A stretch of 64,000 nt of DNA from an uncultured Clostridium sp. (lineage in GTDB: Bacteria > Bacillota > Clostridia > Lachnospirales > Lachnospiraceae): NCBI GenBank assembly GCA_947253885.1, contig CAMYAO010000007.1, positions 42,037 through 106,036 of the forward strand, in the 5' to 3' direction. The translations under genes were made by a program, and so were the position numbers. The notes beneath the pieces are model-generated. The model did no database searches, was not told the origin of the DNA, and saw only the letters and a program-made list of their open reading frames with translations. Shown piece by piece: positions 8,095-16,707 of this stretch; within the stretch, counting starts at the first letter, position 1, and the number at the start of each line of letters is the position of its first letter.

Positions 8095-10512
8095 ATGACA
8101 ACTTCATTATCATGGATAAAAGAATATGTACCTGATTTGGAGGTGACACCTCAGGAATACATGGATGCAATGACCTTATCCGGTTCCAAGGTAGAAGGTT
8201 ATGAGGTTTTGGATGCGGATCTGGATAAAATTGTGGTAGGTCGTATTGTATCGGTTTCTCCGCATCCGGACGCTGATAAGCTTGTAATCTGTCAGGTAGA
8301 TATTGGTACAGAAACGATACAGATCGTGACAGGAGCACCGAATGTTGCAGAAGGTATAAAAGTTCCGGTTGTTTTAGACGGAGGTCATGTTGCAGCAGGA
8401 CATGACGGTCAACGAGTTCCGGGCGGAATAAAGATAAAAAAAGGAAAGCTTCGAGGAGTGGAATCTTTCGGTATGATGTGCTCAATTGAAGAATTGGGAT
8501 CAAACAGAGATTTTTATCCGGATGCTCCGGAGAACGGATTGTATATACTGGATGATTCTGTTGCTGTTGGTGAAAATGTCGCAACAATATTGGGATTGGA
8601 TGATGTTGTAGTAGAATATGAGATCACATCAAATCGAGTAGACTGCTTTTCTGTTTTGGGAATTGCAAGAGAGGCTGCTGCTACCTTTGACAAGACATTT
8701 CATCCTCCTGTCGTTACAGAAACCGGAAATACAGAAGATGTAAATGATTATATCCGTGTATCGGTAGATGCTCCGGAATTGTGTGCTCGATATACAGCAA
8801 GAGTAGTAAAAAATATCAAGATCGGGCCATCTCCGAAATGGATGCAACAAAGACTTGCAACGCATGGAATTCGTCCTATTAATAATTTGGTGGATATTAC
8901 TAATTATGTAATGGAAGAGTTTGGACAGCCGATGCATGCATATGATCTTTCTGCAATTGAGAAAAAGGAAATCAGGGTTCGTCGTGCGGAAAAAGGAGAA
9001 ACATTTATTACTTTGGACGGACAGGAGAGAACTTTAGATGAGTCTGTACTAATGATAGCAGACGGAGAAAAGGCAATCGGGATTGCCGGTATCATGGGTG
9101 GAGAAAATTCTATGATTACCAATTCTGTGGATACAATGCTGTTTGAGGCTGCCTGCTTTAACGGTACTAATATTCGTCTTTCCGGTAAGAAGGTCGGATT
9201 GCGTACGGATGCATCTTCCAAGTTTGAAAAGGGATTGGACCCAAATAATACAATTTTAGCTATGAATCGTGCATGCCAGTTGGTAGAAGAGTTGGGTGTG
9301 GGAGAAGTGGTAGGTGGAATTGTCGATGTCTATACTGAGCCGATGAGCGAACATCGAATTCCGTTTGATCCGGATTGGATCAATCATTTGCTTGGAACGA
9401 CTATATCCGTTGAGGATATGCTTGGATACTTTGAAAAAATCGAGTTGAAATACGATGCGGAAACAAATGAGATAGTGGCACCATCATGGAGACAGGATTT
9501 GTTGAGAGATGCAGATATTGCAGAAGAGGTAGCCAGATTTTATGGATATGATAAAATTCCGATCACATTACCTAGCGGGGCGGCAACAGCGGGAAAATTA
9601 TCCGAAAAATTGACCTATGAAAAACTGGTGCGCGAAGTCGCAGAATTCTCTGGATTTTCTCAGGGGATGAGCTATTCATTTGAAAGCCCTAAGGTATTTG
9701 ATAAATTATTGATTCCGTCTGACAGTCCGCTCCGCAATACAGTTACTATTTCCAATCCGCTGGGAGAGGATTACAGCATTATGAGAACGATTCCGGTTAA
9801 CGGCATCTTGTCCTCATTATCAACGAATTATAATCGCAGAAATAAAGATGTTCGTTTATATGAACTTGGGAATATTTATCTGCCGAAGCAAATTCCGGTA
9901 ACGGAGCTTCCGGAGGAACGTATGCAGCTGACACTTGGAATGTATGGAGAAGGAGACTTCTTTGATCTGAAGGGTGTACTGGAAGAACTGTTTGATCAGT
10001 TCGGAATTCAGCCGGAACGCGAATACAATCCGACCGGAACTATTTCCTTTCTCCATCCGGGACGTGCGGCAGAAGTATTTATAAATGGAAAAAAAGTTGC
10101 CTATATCGGAGAGGTACATCCAAAAGTTGCTTCGAATTACGGTATAAAAGATCGAATCTATCTGGCAGTGGTAGATATGCCGATATTGATATCTCTTCTT
10201 AATTTCGGACGTAAATATGTAGGGATTGCCAATTTCCCGGCAGTTGCACGAGACCTTAGCATGGTAGTCCCGAAAGACATTTTGGTCGGAAAGATCGAAA
10301 AAATATTTAAACAATTCGGAGGAGAATATCTGGAAAGTTGCACATTGTTTGATATTTATGAGGGAGAGCAGATTCAGGAAGGATTTAAATCTCTGGCATA
10401 CACCTTAACTTTCCGTGCAAAAGATAAAACACTGGAAGAAAAAGAAATTATAGCTGCAATGGATAATATCTTGAAAGGATTGGAATCGATCGGAATTGAG
10501 TTGAGGCAGTAG
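8095..10512 (+). CDS. pheT: Phenylalanyl-tRNA synthetase beta subunit
   Basis: Beta subunit of PheRS, 805 residues, full length. Domains in order: N-terminal EMAP/tRNA-binding fold (about 40-150, PHPDADKLVICQVDIG), B3/B4 editing region (about 210-370), B5 (about 400-475), a catalytic-like core without catalytic motifs, and the C-terminal ferredoxin-fold anticodon-binding domain (about 710-805, FPAVARDLSMVVP). Start preceded by TAGGAGGT. Translated with pheS; queA follows 2 bases after the stop. Confidence 0.97.
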   Translation: MTTSLSWIKEYVPDLEVTPQEYMDAMTLSGSKVEGYEVLDADLDKIVVGRIVSVSPHPDADKLVICQVDIGTETIQIVTGAPNVAEGIKVPVVLDGGHVAAGHDGQRVPGGIKIKKGKLRGVESFGMMCSIEELGSNRDFYPDAPENGLYILDDSVAVGENVATILGLDDVVVEYEITSNRVDCFSVLGIAREAAATFDKTFHPPVVTETGNTEDVNDYIRVSVDAPELCARYTARVVKNIKIGPSPKWMQQRLATHGIRPINNLVDITNYVMEEFGQPMHAYDLSAIEKKEIRVRRAEKGETFITLDGQERTLDESVLMIADGEKAIGIAGIMGGENSMITNSVDTMLFEAACFNGTNIRLSGKKVGLRTDASSKFEKGLDPNNTILAMNRACQLVEELGVGEVVGGIVDVYTEPMSEHRIPFDPDWINHLLGTTISVEDMLGYFEKIELKYDAETNEIVAPSWRQDLLRDADIAEEVARFYGYDKIPITLPSGAATAGKLSEKLTYEKLVREVAEFSGFSQGMSYSFESPKVFDKLLIPSDSPLRNTVTISNPLGEDYSIMRTIPVNGILSSLSTNYNRRNKDVRLYELGNIYLPKQIPVTELPEERMQLTLGMYGEGDFFDLKGVLEELFDQFGIQPEREYNPTGTISFLHPGRAAEVFINGKKVAYIGEVHPKVASNYGIKDRIYLAVVDMPILISLLNFGRKYVGIANFPAVARDLSMVVPKDILVGKIEKIFKQFGGEYLESCTLFDIYEGEQIQEGFKSLAYTLTFRAKDKTLEEKEIIAAMDNILKGLESIGIELRQ

Positions 10513-10514
10513 GA

Positions 10515-11540
10515 ATGAAAGTTAGTGATTTTAATTTTGATTTACCGGAGGAATTGATAGCACAAGATCCTTTAGAGGATAGAAGTGCATCTCGTCTCCT
10601 GGTAATGGATAAAAAAAACGGACAGCTCAACCATGAGATATTTCGCAATATACCAAACTACTTGAGAAAAGGGGACTGTCTTGTTTTAAATAATACCAGA
10701 GTGATTCCTGCCAGGTTACATGGATGTAAGATCGGAACAGAGGCTCACATTGAACTTTTACTTTTAAAAAGAAAAGAGAAAGATGTTTGGGAGACTTTAG
10801 TGAAACCGGGAAAAAAATGTAAGGTGGGTACGGAAATTTCTTTTGGGGACGGGCTGCTAACAGGAATAATCATCGGTATCGTGGAAGATGGGAATCGTCT
10901 GATTCGATTTTCTTATGATGGAATATTTGAAGAAATATTGGATCAGTTGGGGCAGATGCCTCTGCCTCCTTATATTACCCACCAGTTAAAAGATAAAAAC
11001 AGATATCAGACGGTATATGCGAAATACGACGGGTCTGCAGCTGCGCCTACTGCAGGACTTCACTTTACGCCGGAGCTTTTACAGGAAATACGGGATATGG
11101 GGGTTTCTGTTGCAGAGGTTACTTTACATGTGGGATTAGGAACCTTTCGACCGGTAAAAGTGGAAGAAATTACCGACCATCATATGCATTCCGAGTTCTA
11201 TATGATTACGAAAGAAGCAGCGGATACTATCAATCAGACGAAGGAAAACGGTGGGCGAGTTATATGTGTGGGGACTACAAGCTGCAGAACAGTGGAATCG
11301 GCTGCGGATGAAGATGGAAGATTGACAGAATCCTCAGGATGGACAGATATTTTCATCTATCCTGGGTATCAGTTTAAGGTATTGAATGGATTGATAACGA
11401 ATTTTCATTTGCCGGAGTCTACTTTGATTATGCTGGTCTCTTCCTTGAGTACCAGAGAGCATGTACTGCACGCATATGAAGTAGCGGTAAAAGAGCAGTA
11501 TCGGTTTTTCTCTTTTGGGGATGCAATGCTGTTGATTTAA
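10515..11540 (+). CDS. queA: S-adenosylmethionine:tRNA ribosyltransferase-isomerase
   Basis: Penultimate step of queuosine synthesis: transfers and isomerises the ribosyl of SAM onto 7-aminomethyl-7-deazaguanine in tRNA. 341 residues, the family length. Recognisable motifs are FDLPEELIAQDPLEDRSASR at the N-terminus, NNTRVIPARL, AAPTAGLHFT, HVGLGTFRPV and NFHLPESTLIMLVS. It closes the pheST operon; the strong hairpin at 11577 ends it. Confidence 0.97.
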   Translation: MKVSDFNFDLPEELIAQDPLEDRSASRLLVMDKKNGQLNHEIFRNIPNYLRKGDCLVLNNTRVIPARLHGCKIGTEAHIELLLLKRKEKDVWETLVKPGKKCKVGTEISFGDGLLTGIIIGIVEDGNRLIRFSYDGIFEEILDQLGQMPLPPYITHQLKDKNRYQTVYAKYDGSAAAPTAGLHFTPELLQEIRDMGVSVAEVTLHVGLGTFRPVKVEEITDHHMHSEFYMITKEAADTINQTKENGGRVICVGTTSCRTVESAADEDGRLTESSGWTDIFIYPGYQFKVLNGLITNFHLPESTLIMLVSSLSTREHVLHAYEVAVKEQYRFFSFGDAMLLI

Positions 11541-11576
11541 AGTTAAAAAAACAGATATTGCAACTGAATATATAGA

Positions 11577-11622
11577 AACAGAAATACTTTTTGTACTGTA
11601 CAGAAAGTATTTCTGTTTTTTC
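11577..11622 (+). terminator. Rho-independent terminator after queA
   Basis: AACAGAAATACTTT (11577-11590) pairs perfectly with AAAGTATTTCTGTT (11604-11617) and is followed by T residues. It marks the end of the core operon and the left edge of the accessory island. Confidence 0.88.
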
Positions 11623-11716
11623 TGTATAGGATAAAAAATAGAGAAAGTTAGTTGCTTCTTTTGGGCAATATTGATAAAGAAAATTAAGACATATATAATT
11701 TTTGTATACAGTATTC

Positions 11717-11797
11717 ATGAATAAAGAGGATGTCAGAGCAAGAAAAGACGGGGTAGTTGCTAATATCAGGCTAGAGAGTATGGAGAAGAGAAAATAA
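11717..11797 (+). pseudogene. Possible VbhA-like antitoxin fragment (26 codons)
   Basis: A 26-codon frame ending at 11797 carries RKDGVVANIRLESMEK, which resembles the N-terminal helix of VbhA-type antitoxins of Fic toxins. No Fic gene is nearby and the rest of an antitoxin is missing. The resemblance is weak and from memory; it may be a chance short frame. Nothing else is seen in the 11622-11800 gap. Confidence 0.2.
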
Positions 11798-11800
11798 AAG

Positions 11801-12541
11801 ATGAAAACATATATAATAAAAAAGAATCTGCAAAGAAAGAGCTTTGTATATTGCATTGGTAATTGGATGTGCACTGACGGTTGCAAACTATATAGTTGAT
11901 ATTTTTCCATATCGCATCCATGCGTATTCACCATACACGTTCTGGTTTGAATGCTTTACTATTTCAGAGTTTCCTAAAATTTTTTCCTGATCTTGCCACT
12001 TTTGGCAAGCATACCTTGTGTAAGGTATATTTATCGGGATCAGGCATCCGGATTTCTTAATCATTTTATTGTGAATGGACGCCATAAACAGTATTTCAGG
12101 AATGTGTTAATCGGGAATGCTATTACAGGAGGACTTGTAGTTGCCCTTCCTTTGCTTTTGAATATGTATTTGTGTTTTATGACTTTGCCTGCCAGACAGA
12201 TTACAATTGTGTCAGAGGATTATTCAGGTTTCAACTTTAAGTATTCGCATACATTATTTCCAAAAATGTTCTACAGTCATTCTTTTCTGCATATGTGCTT
12301 TTATGTGTTTCTGGCATTTTTAGCAGGGGCGTTTCTGGCAACTTTTACATTGGCACTCAGTTTTTATATAAATAATTTGATATATATATATGGTTCCGTT
12401 TGGAATTGTTATACTGTTGGATATGATTAGGGTACCGTCGATTTCACTTATTAAAATTGTACAGCAATTGGGAAAGGCAACCAATATCGGTTTGATTATA
12501 GCTACATTTTTTATTTACCTATTTATAACGTTGTTTTTGTA
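11801..12541 (+). pseudogene. Frameshifted multi-spanning membrane protein (ABC-2 permease-like)
   Basis: Starts MKTYIIKKNLQRK at 11801. A one-base change near 11838 then shifts the hydrophobic sequence ALYIALVIGCALTVANYIVD into another frame. A second shift near 11975, in a T-run, leads to the frame with YRDQASGFLNHF and several hydrophobic helices. A third, in the TA repeat near 12380-12390, leads to VPFGIVILLDMIRVP. Joined, the frames give a polytopic protein of about 245 residues resembling ABC-2-type permeases. Its 3' end is lost at the junction with the phage leader near 12542. No ATPase partner is present. The family call is tentative; the decay is clear. Confidence 0.6.
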
Positions 12542-12542
12542 T

Positions 12543-12609
12543 AAAGGAGGGCTAAATCATGGCAGGAAATATAAAGGGAATTACCATAGAACTGAATGGA
12601 GATACTACC
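12543..12609 (+). repeat. 67-bp direct repeat, copy 1 (tape-measure leader and start)
   Basis: Matches 15644-15710 at 66 of 67 positions; the only difference is C at 12563 versus T at 15664. It covers the AAAGGAGGG ribosome binding site, the leader GCTAAATC and the first 17 codons of a phage tape-measure gene. Confidence 0.95.
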
Positions 12610-12720
12610 AAGCTGGATAAGGCTTTCCGTGAAGTAAATAAAGAAACAAGGACTATTCAAAGTCAGCTTTCTGAAGTGGAGAGAGCTCTGAAAATGAATC
12701 CGGGAAATACTGACCTCATA
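12559..12720 (+). pseudogene. Phage tail tape-measure protein, N-terminal fragment
   Basis: The frame begins MAGNIKGITIELNGDTTKLD and continues with LSEVERALKMNPGNT, a typical N-terminus of siphophage tape-measure proteins in Firmicutes, with a perfect ribosome binding site. After about 54 codons the homology stops and the sequence passes into the end of a major tail protein. A full gene would have several hundred to over a thousand codons. In phages this gene follows the tail chaperone; here it precedes it, so the order is rearranged. Confidence 0.75.
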
Positions 12721-12938
12721 TCTTCTATAGATGTACAGCCGGTAGACCGGATGTAGGTTCTTCTACCAAGAAAGATTCTATTGAACCAAACACACAGGAG
12801 ATTTCCATTAAAGCAGTACCAAGACTGGATAATCATTTTGTAAAGGCAAGTATTTCAGATGCTAAATCTACGGCATATTCCTCTTGGTATGGTGCTGCAC
12901 CGTATGAACCAACATTAGTAACAAAACCAGGAGTATAG
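12720..12938 (+). pseudogene. Phage major tail protein, C-terminal fragment
   Basis: From about 12740 the frame ending at TAG 12936-12938 reads GRPDVGSSTKKDSIEPNTQE, then VPRLDNHFVKASI and ending near SSWYGAAPYEP. This is the C-terminal pattern of the phi13-type major tail protein family. It lacks its start and most of its length and is joined to the tape-measure fragment near 12720-12735. It is followed 13 bases later by the tail chaperone, which is the normal phage order on that side. Confidence 0.7.
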
Positions 12939-12951
12939 GAGGAAGGAAAGT

Positions 12952-13404
12952 ATGATAAAGACTGTAGAAATTGATGGTAAGAATGTGAAATTTGATACAT
13001 CGCTATCATGGATGTTTGTATATAAAATGCAGTTTGGAACTGATCCCATTGATATCATTATGACAGCTATAAAGGCTGCTGTTTCACTTTTTGAAAGTGT
13101 AGGGAAGACTTTAACATCTACAGCTATTGATATGATTACTGATGTTCTATCTGAATTGAATGTAACAGAAGGATTGCAGCTTATATGGGCACTTGCTAAA
13201 AATGGAGATAAGGAAGTGGAAGAACCATCTACTTGGTTTCATCAGTTTGAGAGATTTCCGATGGATGAGATTTTGGGAAGTATTGTTCCTTCTCTCGTAG
13301 AAAGCTGCATCAGCACAAAAAAATTCAAGGCACTGTCTCAAGCAGTGAAAAAGGCAGTGCCAAAGAAAAAGCAAACCTCGAAAGCATCCTTACAGGAGGT
13401 TTAA
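12952..13404 (+). CDS. Phage tail assembly chaperone (gpG-like)
   Basis: 150-residue protein behind GGAGGAAGGAAAG. Position between a major tail protein and, in the -1 frame, a typical gpT-like extension identifies it as the G part of the lambda-type tail assembly chaperone of siphophages, which holds the tape-measure protein during tail assembly. The N-terminal part (VEIDGKNVKFDTSLSWMFVY) is typical. It ends in a lysine-rich tail (KKAVPKKKQTSK) encoded by an A-rich stretch with two candidate slippery sites. Intact, but functionally orphaned because the tail genes around it are broken. Confidence 0.75.
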   Translation: MIKTVEIDGKNVKFDTSLSWMFVYKMQFGTDPIDIIMTAIKAAVSLFESVGKTLTSTAIDMITDVLSELNVTEGLQLIWALAKNGDKEVEEPSTWFHQFERFPMDEILGSIVPSLVESCISTKKFKALSQAVKKAVPKKKQTSKASLQEV

Positions 13405-13547
13405 GCAGGGGACTTCGTATGGAGGATACTGCTTCGATGACACTTGGGATGTGGATTGACTATATAACAGAGTGGAACAATATAAACCTACCTCATGAAG
13501 AAGGCACAAATAGGAGAGCTACACAGGAAGATTTTGATAAATTTTAA
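13365..13547 (+). CDS. Tail assembly chaperone -1 frameshift extension (gpT-like)
   Basis: In the -1 frame relative to the chaperone, an open stretch runs through its stop to TAA 13545-13547 and encodes GLRMEDTASMTLGMWIDYIT and a final RATQEDFDKF. This resembles the conserved second half of siphophage G-T fusion proteins. GAAAAAG occurs at 13347-13353 and 13365-13371, both in phase (G AAA AAG) for a -1 slip; the A-site codon re-pairs well, the P-site less so. I take the downstream site as the more likely. It has no good start of its own, which supports frameshifting. Confidence 0.6.
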   Translation, partial: EKANLESILTGGLSRGLRMEDTASMTLGMWIDYITEWNNINLPHEEGTNRRATQEDFDKF

Positions 13548-13598
13548 CTACATAATTATATTTGGAACAAATTAATTGTTTAAATTTTAACAAAGCCA

Positions 13599-13629
13599 TT
13601 GAACTGTACGTAAGAATATGATATATAAT
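13599..13629 (+). promoter_or_regulatory. Promoter of the amidase-lipoprotein cassette
   Basis: TTGAAC (13599-13604) is followed by TATATA at 17 bases (13622) or TATAAT at 19 bases (13624-13629). It lies in the AT-rich gap between the phage chaperone and the amidase gene, giving that gene its own transcription start. Confidence 0.6.
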
Positions 13630-13671
13630 AGTTAAATATAGTTAATTGTAGTGTTGGAAAGGAGAATCGAG

Positions 13672-14904
13672 ATGAGTACTAGTAATCGAAAAGTTGTTAC
13701 CTGGATTAGTTTAATAGTTTTCGTTGTAATGTCAATCATGTTTTCTGCCCAGAATGCAATTGTGGCTAATGCACAAACTACAAAAAATGTATCAAAAGAA
13801 AAAGTAGCTATTGATTTTATCAAATCTGTGTATTCGGATTTTAGAACAATTAAAAACAATGATGCTTTTGATAAAGCAATACAAGAACAAGTCTCAGAGA
13901 AAGCCAGAAGTTTTAAACAACTACTGAAAGATAGAAAATATATTCATGAACAAGATGATCTTTCCTTTAATACTGAGGAACATTTGATTAGTGAAGAATA
14001 TAAAAAGCCAAAAGTAGTTTTTGAAGATGAAAATTCTGCAAGTTTATTTATAGAGGCAGAATACCAGTATAAGGAAGAGTATGCAAAAGGTCCAAATGTA
14101 AAAGCGGAAGATAATGAGGATTTGACTTCTGGTATTCAGGTGTTTTATAAAGTAAGCATGGTAAAAGAAAATGGAACATGGAAAATTAAGGATTTGCAGT
14201 CAAACGATTTAACTGCAGGAGTTATGTTTCCAGAATGCATTTACAATGCAAATGAATGGGAAAATTCAGCAACTGTTAAAAAGAATAGCGTAAAGTCACT
14301 GTATAACTCTCAGCAGAAAAAAGAAGGATATAATGTAAAAGAAATTTTAGATCGTAGAAAACAGGAAGGTGAAATTTCCAAAAGCGATCAAGATAAAATC
14401 AATGAAAAAGGCAGTATTGAATCTAAAGTGTTAGCGGTTAAAAGGCATGGTAAATTCCATAAAATGTATGCAAAACCACTTAGAAACTATCAAAATAAGT
14501 GGTGGAATAAGCGTAACCCTAAATATAAAAACTGGGATTCTATGGGAGGCGACTGCACAAATTATGCATCACAAGTTCTGCATGCCGGCGGAGCACCTTA
14601 TGACAAAACTGGTAAATTGAGATGGTATGCTGGCAATACTACATGGATCAGAGTCGTTGAACTAAGAAATTATTTACTAAAAAATACATACACTGGACCT
14701 TTTGGTAAAAAAGTTTCTAAGCGTTCAAGTTTAACTTGTGGGGATTTGATTCAACTTGGAAATTATCATACCGTAGTTATTTATAAAGGTGGCATGAATG
14801 ATCCGTACGTGACCGCACATACATCAAATTATAAAGGCAAGTTCATAAAGAGATATGGAACGTCAGGGACAACGAATATTTTAGTTAAGGGATATTATGA
14901 CTAA
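13672..14904 (+). CDS. Secreted amidase-domain protein (Amidase_6-like)
   Basis: 410 residues. ATG 13672 is preceded by AAAGGAGA. Residues 1-36 form a signal peptide: a basic start, a hydrophobic helix and a likely cleavage after ANA. Residues about 45-200 are a charged region of unknown fold. The C-terminal domain (about 265-410) has GGDCTNYASQVLHAGG with Cys295 and YHTVVIYKGG with His366, the arrangement of the putative amidase family Amidase_6 (papain/CHAP-like). Such proteins are exported and thought to act on peptide or cell-wall amide bonds; the substrate here is unknown. Own promoter upstream, lipoprotein gene 23 bases downstream. It sits exactly between phage chaperone and tape-measure start, as a moron gene would. 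Confidence 0.75.
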   Translation: MSTSNRKVVTWISLIVFVVMSIMFSAQNAIVANAQTTKNVSKEKVAIDFIKSVYSDFRTIKNNDAFDKAIQEQVSEKARSFKQLLKDRKYIHEQDDLSFNTEEHLISEEYKKPKVVFEDENSASLFIEAEYQYKEEYAKGPNVKAEDNEDLTSGIQVFYKVSMVKENGTWKIKDLQSNDLTAGVMFPECIYNANEWENSATVKKNSVKSLYNSQQKKEGYNVKEILDRRKQEGEISKSDQDKINEKGSIESKVLAVKRHGKFHKMYAKPLRNYQNKWWNKRNPKYKNWDSMGGDCTNYASQVLHAGGAPYDKTGKLRWYAGNTTWIRVVELRNYLLKNTYTGPFGKKVSKRSSLTCGDLIQLGNYHTVVIYKGGMNDPYVTAHTSNYKGKFIKRYGTSGTTNILVKGYYD

Positions 14905-14927
14905 TTCGTCAAAAGGGGTGTGTAACT

Positions 14928-15557
14928 ATGAAGAATAAAAAAATAAAATTAATTACTACTTTCTTGTGTCTGATAGTAGTCTCTGTGATGCTTGCTTCTT
15001 GCGGCACCAAAAACACGGAATCCAATGAAAGTGAACCAACTAAAAAAGAGACTGTACAAGTGAAAGAAATATCCAATTTTGATAACGATGGAGAAAAAGT
15101 AGAGTCAACTTTACCAAGAACGCTTTATGAAACAAAGGATAAATTAGTGTTTTATACAACACAAGGAGTGTTTACTTACGATGTAGAAAAGAAAAAAGTA
15201 TCAGAAGGCTTTGCCATTATAGACAGTGAATACGCAAAGGATGGAGAATCTACTGGCAAAATCCCATTGAATTTCCAGGGCGATGTTACATTTACTGCTG
15301 ATATAGGCAAAGACCACAAGGAGATCTATGTATTCCCTCAAGACAGAAAATTTTACTATATATATAGTGTAGCAGACAGGAAAGTAACAAAAGTAAATGA
15401 AATGTATAAGAAAACGATAAGTGACGAGAAGGGACTTGGCAAATTAATAAAAAAACAGGAAAGAGGTTGGACTTCCGGCAATGGAGAAGCAAATATAAAA
15501 GACTACAAATATAAATCTTCTGTTACCGGAAAGGTATACAAACCTTTTGCCAAATAA
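14928..15557 (+). CDS. Putative lipoprotein, unknown function
   Basis: 209 residues. The N-terminus is basic, then hydrophobic, and ends in the lipobox LASC (cysteine near residue 25), so it is probably lipid-anchored on the outer face of the membrane. After a short polar linker rich in E, K and T, the remainder looks like a small beta-rich domain (KLVFYTTQGVFTYDVEKKKV; EIYVFPQDRKFYYIYSV). I recognise no family. RBS AAGGGGTG precedes the ATG. It is paired with the amidase and followed by a terminator, so the two form one transcription unit. Confidence 0.7.
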   Translation: MKNKKIKLITTFLCLIVVSVMLASCGTKNTESNESEPTKKETVQVKEISNFDNDGEKVESTLPRTLYETKDKLVFYTTQGVFTYDVEKKKVSEGFAIIDSEYAKDGESTGKIPLNFQGDVTFTADIGKDHKEIYVFPQDRKFYYIYSVADRKVTKVNEMYKKTISDEKGLGKLIKKQERGWTSGNGEANIKDYKYKSSVTGKVYKPFAK

Positions 15558-15604
15558 AGATAACACCTAATCTTTATACTAAAATAATAAGCTAACAAGG
15601 AAAA

Positions 15605-15630
15605 GCACCTCGAAAGGGGTGTTTTTTATT
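15605..15630 (+). terminator. Terminator after the lipoprotein gene
   Basis: CACCTC, a GAAA tetraloop and GGGGTG form a 6-bp stem (15606-15621), followed by TTTTTTATT. It overlaps the start of the 37-bp repeat. Confidence 0.8.
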
Positions 15631-15651
15631 GCTCATTTTATAGAAAGGAGG
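15615..15651 (+). repeat. 37-bp direct repeat, copy 1
   Basis: Identical to 26101-26137. It contains the 3' half of a terminator, TTTTTTATTGCTCATTTTAT, and AGAAAGGAGG. It lies immediately upstream of tape-measure start copy 2. The two copies bracket the terminase-primase-adhesin segment. Confidence 0.95.
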
Positions 15652-15710
15652 GCTAAATCATGGTAGGAAATATAAAGGGAATTACCATAGAACTGAATGG
15701 AGATACTACC
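15644..15710 (+). repeat. 67-bp direct repeat, copy 2
   Basis: Second copy of the tape-measure leader and start, 66 of 67 positions identical with 12543-12609. The match stops abruptly at 15710, where minus-strand terminase sequence begins. Confidence 0.95.
15660..15710 (+). pseudogene. Phage tape-measure protein start, second copy (17 codons)
   Basis: ATG 15660 begins MVGNIKGITIELNGDTT behind a perfect AAAGGAGGG site. After codon 17 the sequence becomes the reverse complement of a small terminase gene, so this copy is broken. Only the start is left, and it has 67-bp identity with the first copy. Confidence 0.7.
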
Positions 15711-16133
15711 CATATATTCTTTTCCCATATTGACAAAGGGAGAAGAAGTAACCGTACCGGTAGTTTTTTTAGATAGAAAGCCATATTTTGATATGGCTTC
15801 TTCGCACTGAATCCATCTAGCTACTGCCATTGCATAGTGTTCCAGTTGCTGAGTAGGAATAAGATGGTCGCATTTTCTTTTATGTAACCAATTCCAAGTT
15901 TTTTTGAATATTTCTTCTGCACAGATTTCCGTTCCGTCTTTTTGAACAGAAGTCATATAGTCACTTACCTTTGGCATTTCTATGCCATCAAGGCACTCAG
16001 TTTGATTTCCAAAGTCCATAGCTTCCAGTTTTCTTCCTCCCGGATTTCCATTTGCAATTTTTTCAGAAATAGCCTTTGGTTTTCTTTCGGCACCTGGTCT
16101 ATTTCCACCACGATTTGTTCCGTCTTTTGCCAT
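15711..16133 (-). pseudogene. Phage terminase small subunit (P27 family), 3'-truncated
   Basis: Minus strand, ATG at 16131-16133 behind AAAGGA. The start MAKDGTNRGGNRPGAERKPK is typical of P27-family small terminases, which recognise phage DNA for packaging. Homologous sequence runs about 141 residues to VNMGKEYMG; the frame then reads into the reverse complement of the tape-measure start and stops at 15633, adding about 26 meaningless residues. No large terminase follows. The convergent join means one of the two parts was inverted. Confidence 0.75.
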
Positions 16134-16252
16134 AAAATTTTCCTTTCTTTGATTCTTAAGTTTTTTGTTGTTTGATTTCGCTTTTTTTCTGTGTGAGACC
16201 CCACGCCCGTTCCCCAAGGGATAGATTCCTAGAGATAATCATCCCCCTAGGG

Positions 16253-16561
16253 TTAGTACAGAGACTTAAAGACTCCTGTACTTCTGTGATATTTGTTTTC
16301 GAATCTTTTTTCGTCTTCTTTAGTCCATTTATGCATCCTTCCGGCTTTTAGAAAATTTTCTAAGTCCGTATAGGATAAGAAGTAGGCTGAGAACATATTT
16401 CCAATGACGCAGTACCTTGCTGGATTTGCCTGTCTTGAAACACATACCGTTAGTGGTAGTCCTTGCCTGTTAGAGAAGGTGTCCAGTATTTCATAATGGT
16501 CTGTGCCTTCATCAATTTCCTTAAGAAAACTAAAATCAATATGTTTCTTTTTTCTTTTCAT
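16253..16561 (-). CDS. Hypothetical phage-type protein
   Basis: 102 residues from ATG 16561, chosen because GAGG lies 5 bases upstream; a GTG seven codons earlier is the alternative. The start is very basic (MKRKKKHIDF). A compact middle with RQANPARYCVIGNMFSAYF and a charged C-terminus (KWTKEDEKRFENKY) follow. No family recognised. It lies between primase and small terminase on the same strand, a place where small unknown phage genes are common. Confidence 0.5.
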   Translation of the reverse strand: MKRKKKHIDFSFLKEIDEGTDHYEILDTFSNRQGLPLTVCVSRQANPARYCVIGNMFSAYFLSYTDLENFLKAGRMHKWTKEDEKRFENKYHRSTGVFKSLY

Positions 16562-16641
16562 TTTATCCTCATTTATATTCACAGTTGTTAAGCCTTAAAT
16601 TGATACAATCATAAGCACCACCTCCTTTGATGGGGCATTAT

Positions 16642-16707
16642 GTGGCAAGAAAATATAGTAATTTCATATATTTAAAAAATATTCATATAACCGATATTAC
16701 TTGCCAC
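16642..16707 (-). terminator. Inverted repeat directly after the primase stop
   Basis: GTGGCAAG (16642-16649) and CTTGCCAC (16700-16707) form a perfect 8-bp inverted repeat around an AT-rich loop; the inner arm touches the primase stop codon. It could be a transcription terminator or small replication-related hairpin. The T-run is weak. Confidence 0.35.

Noticed and set aside
11428..11934. 168-codon minus-strand open frame rich in F, Y and C after queA
   Set aside because: It overlaps the end of queA and its terminator, has no ribosome binding site and resembles no family; low-complexity antisense frame.
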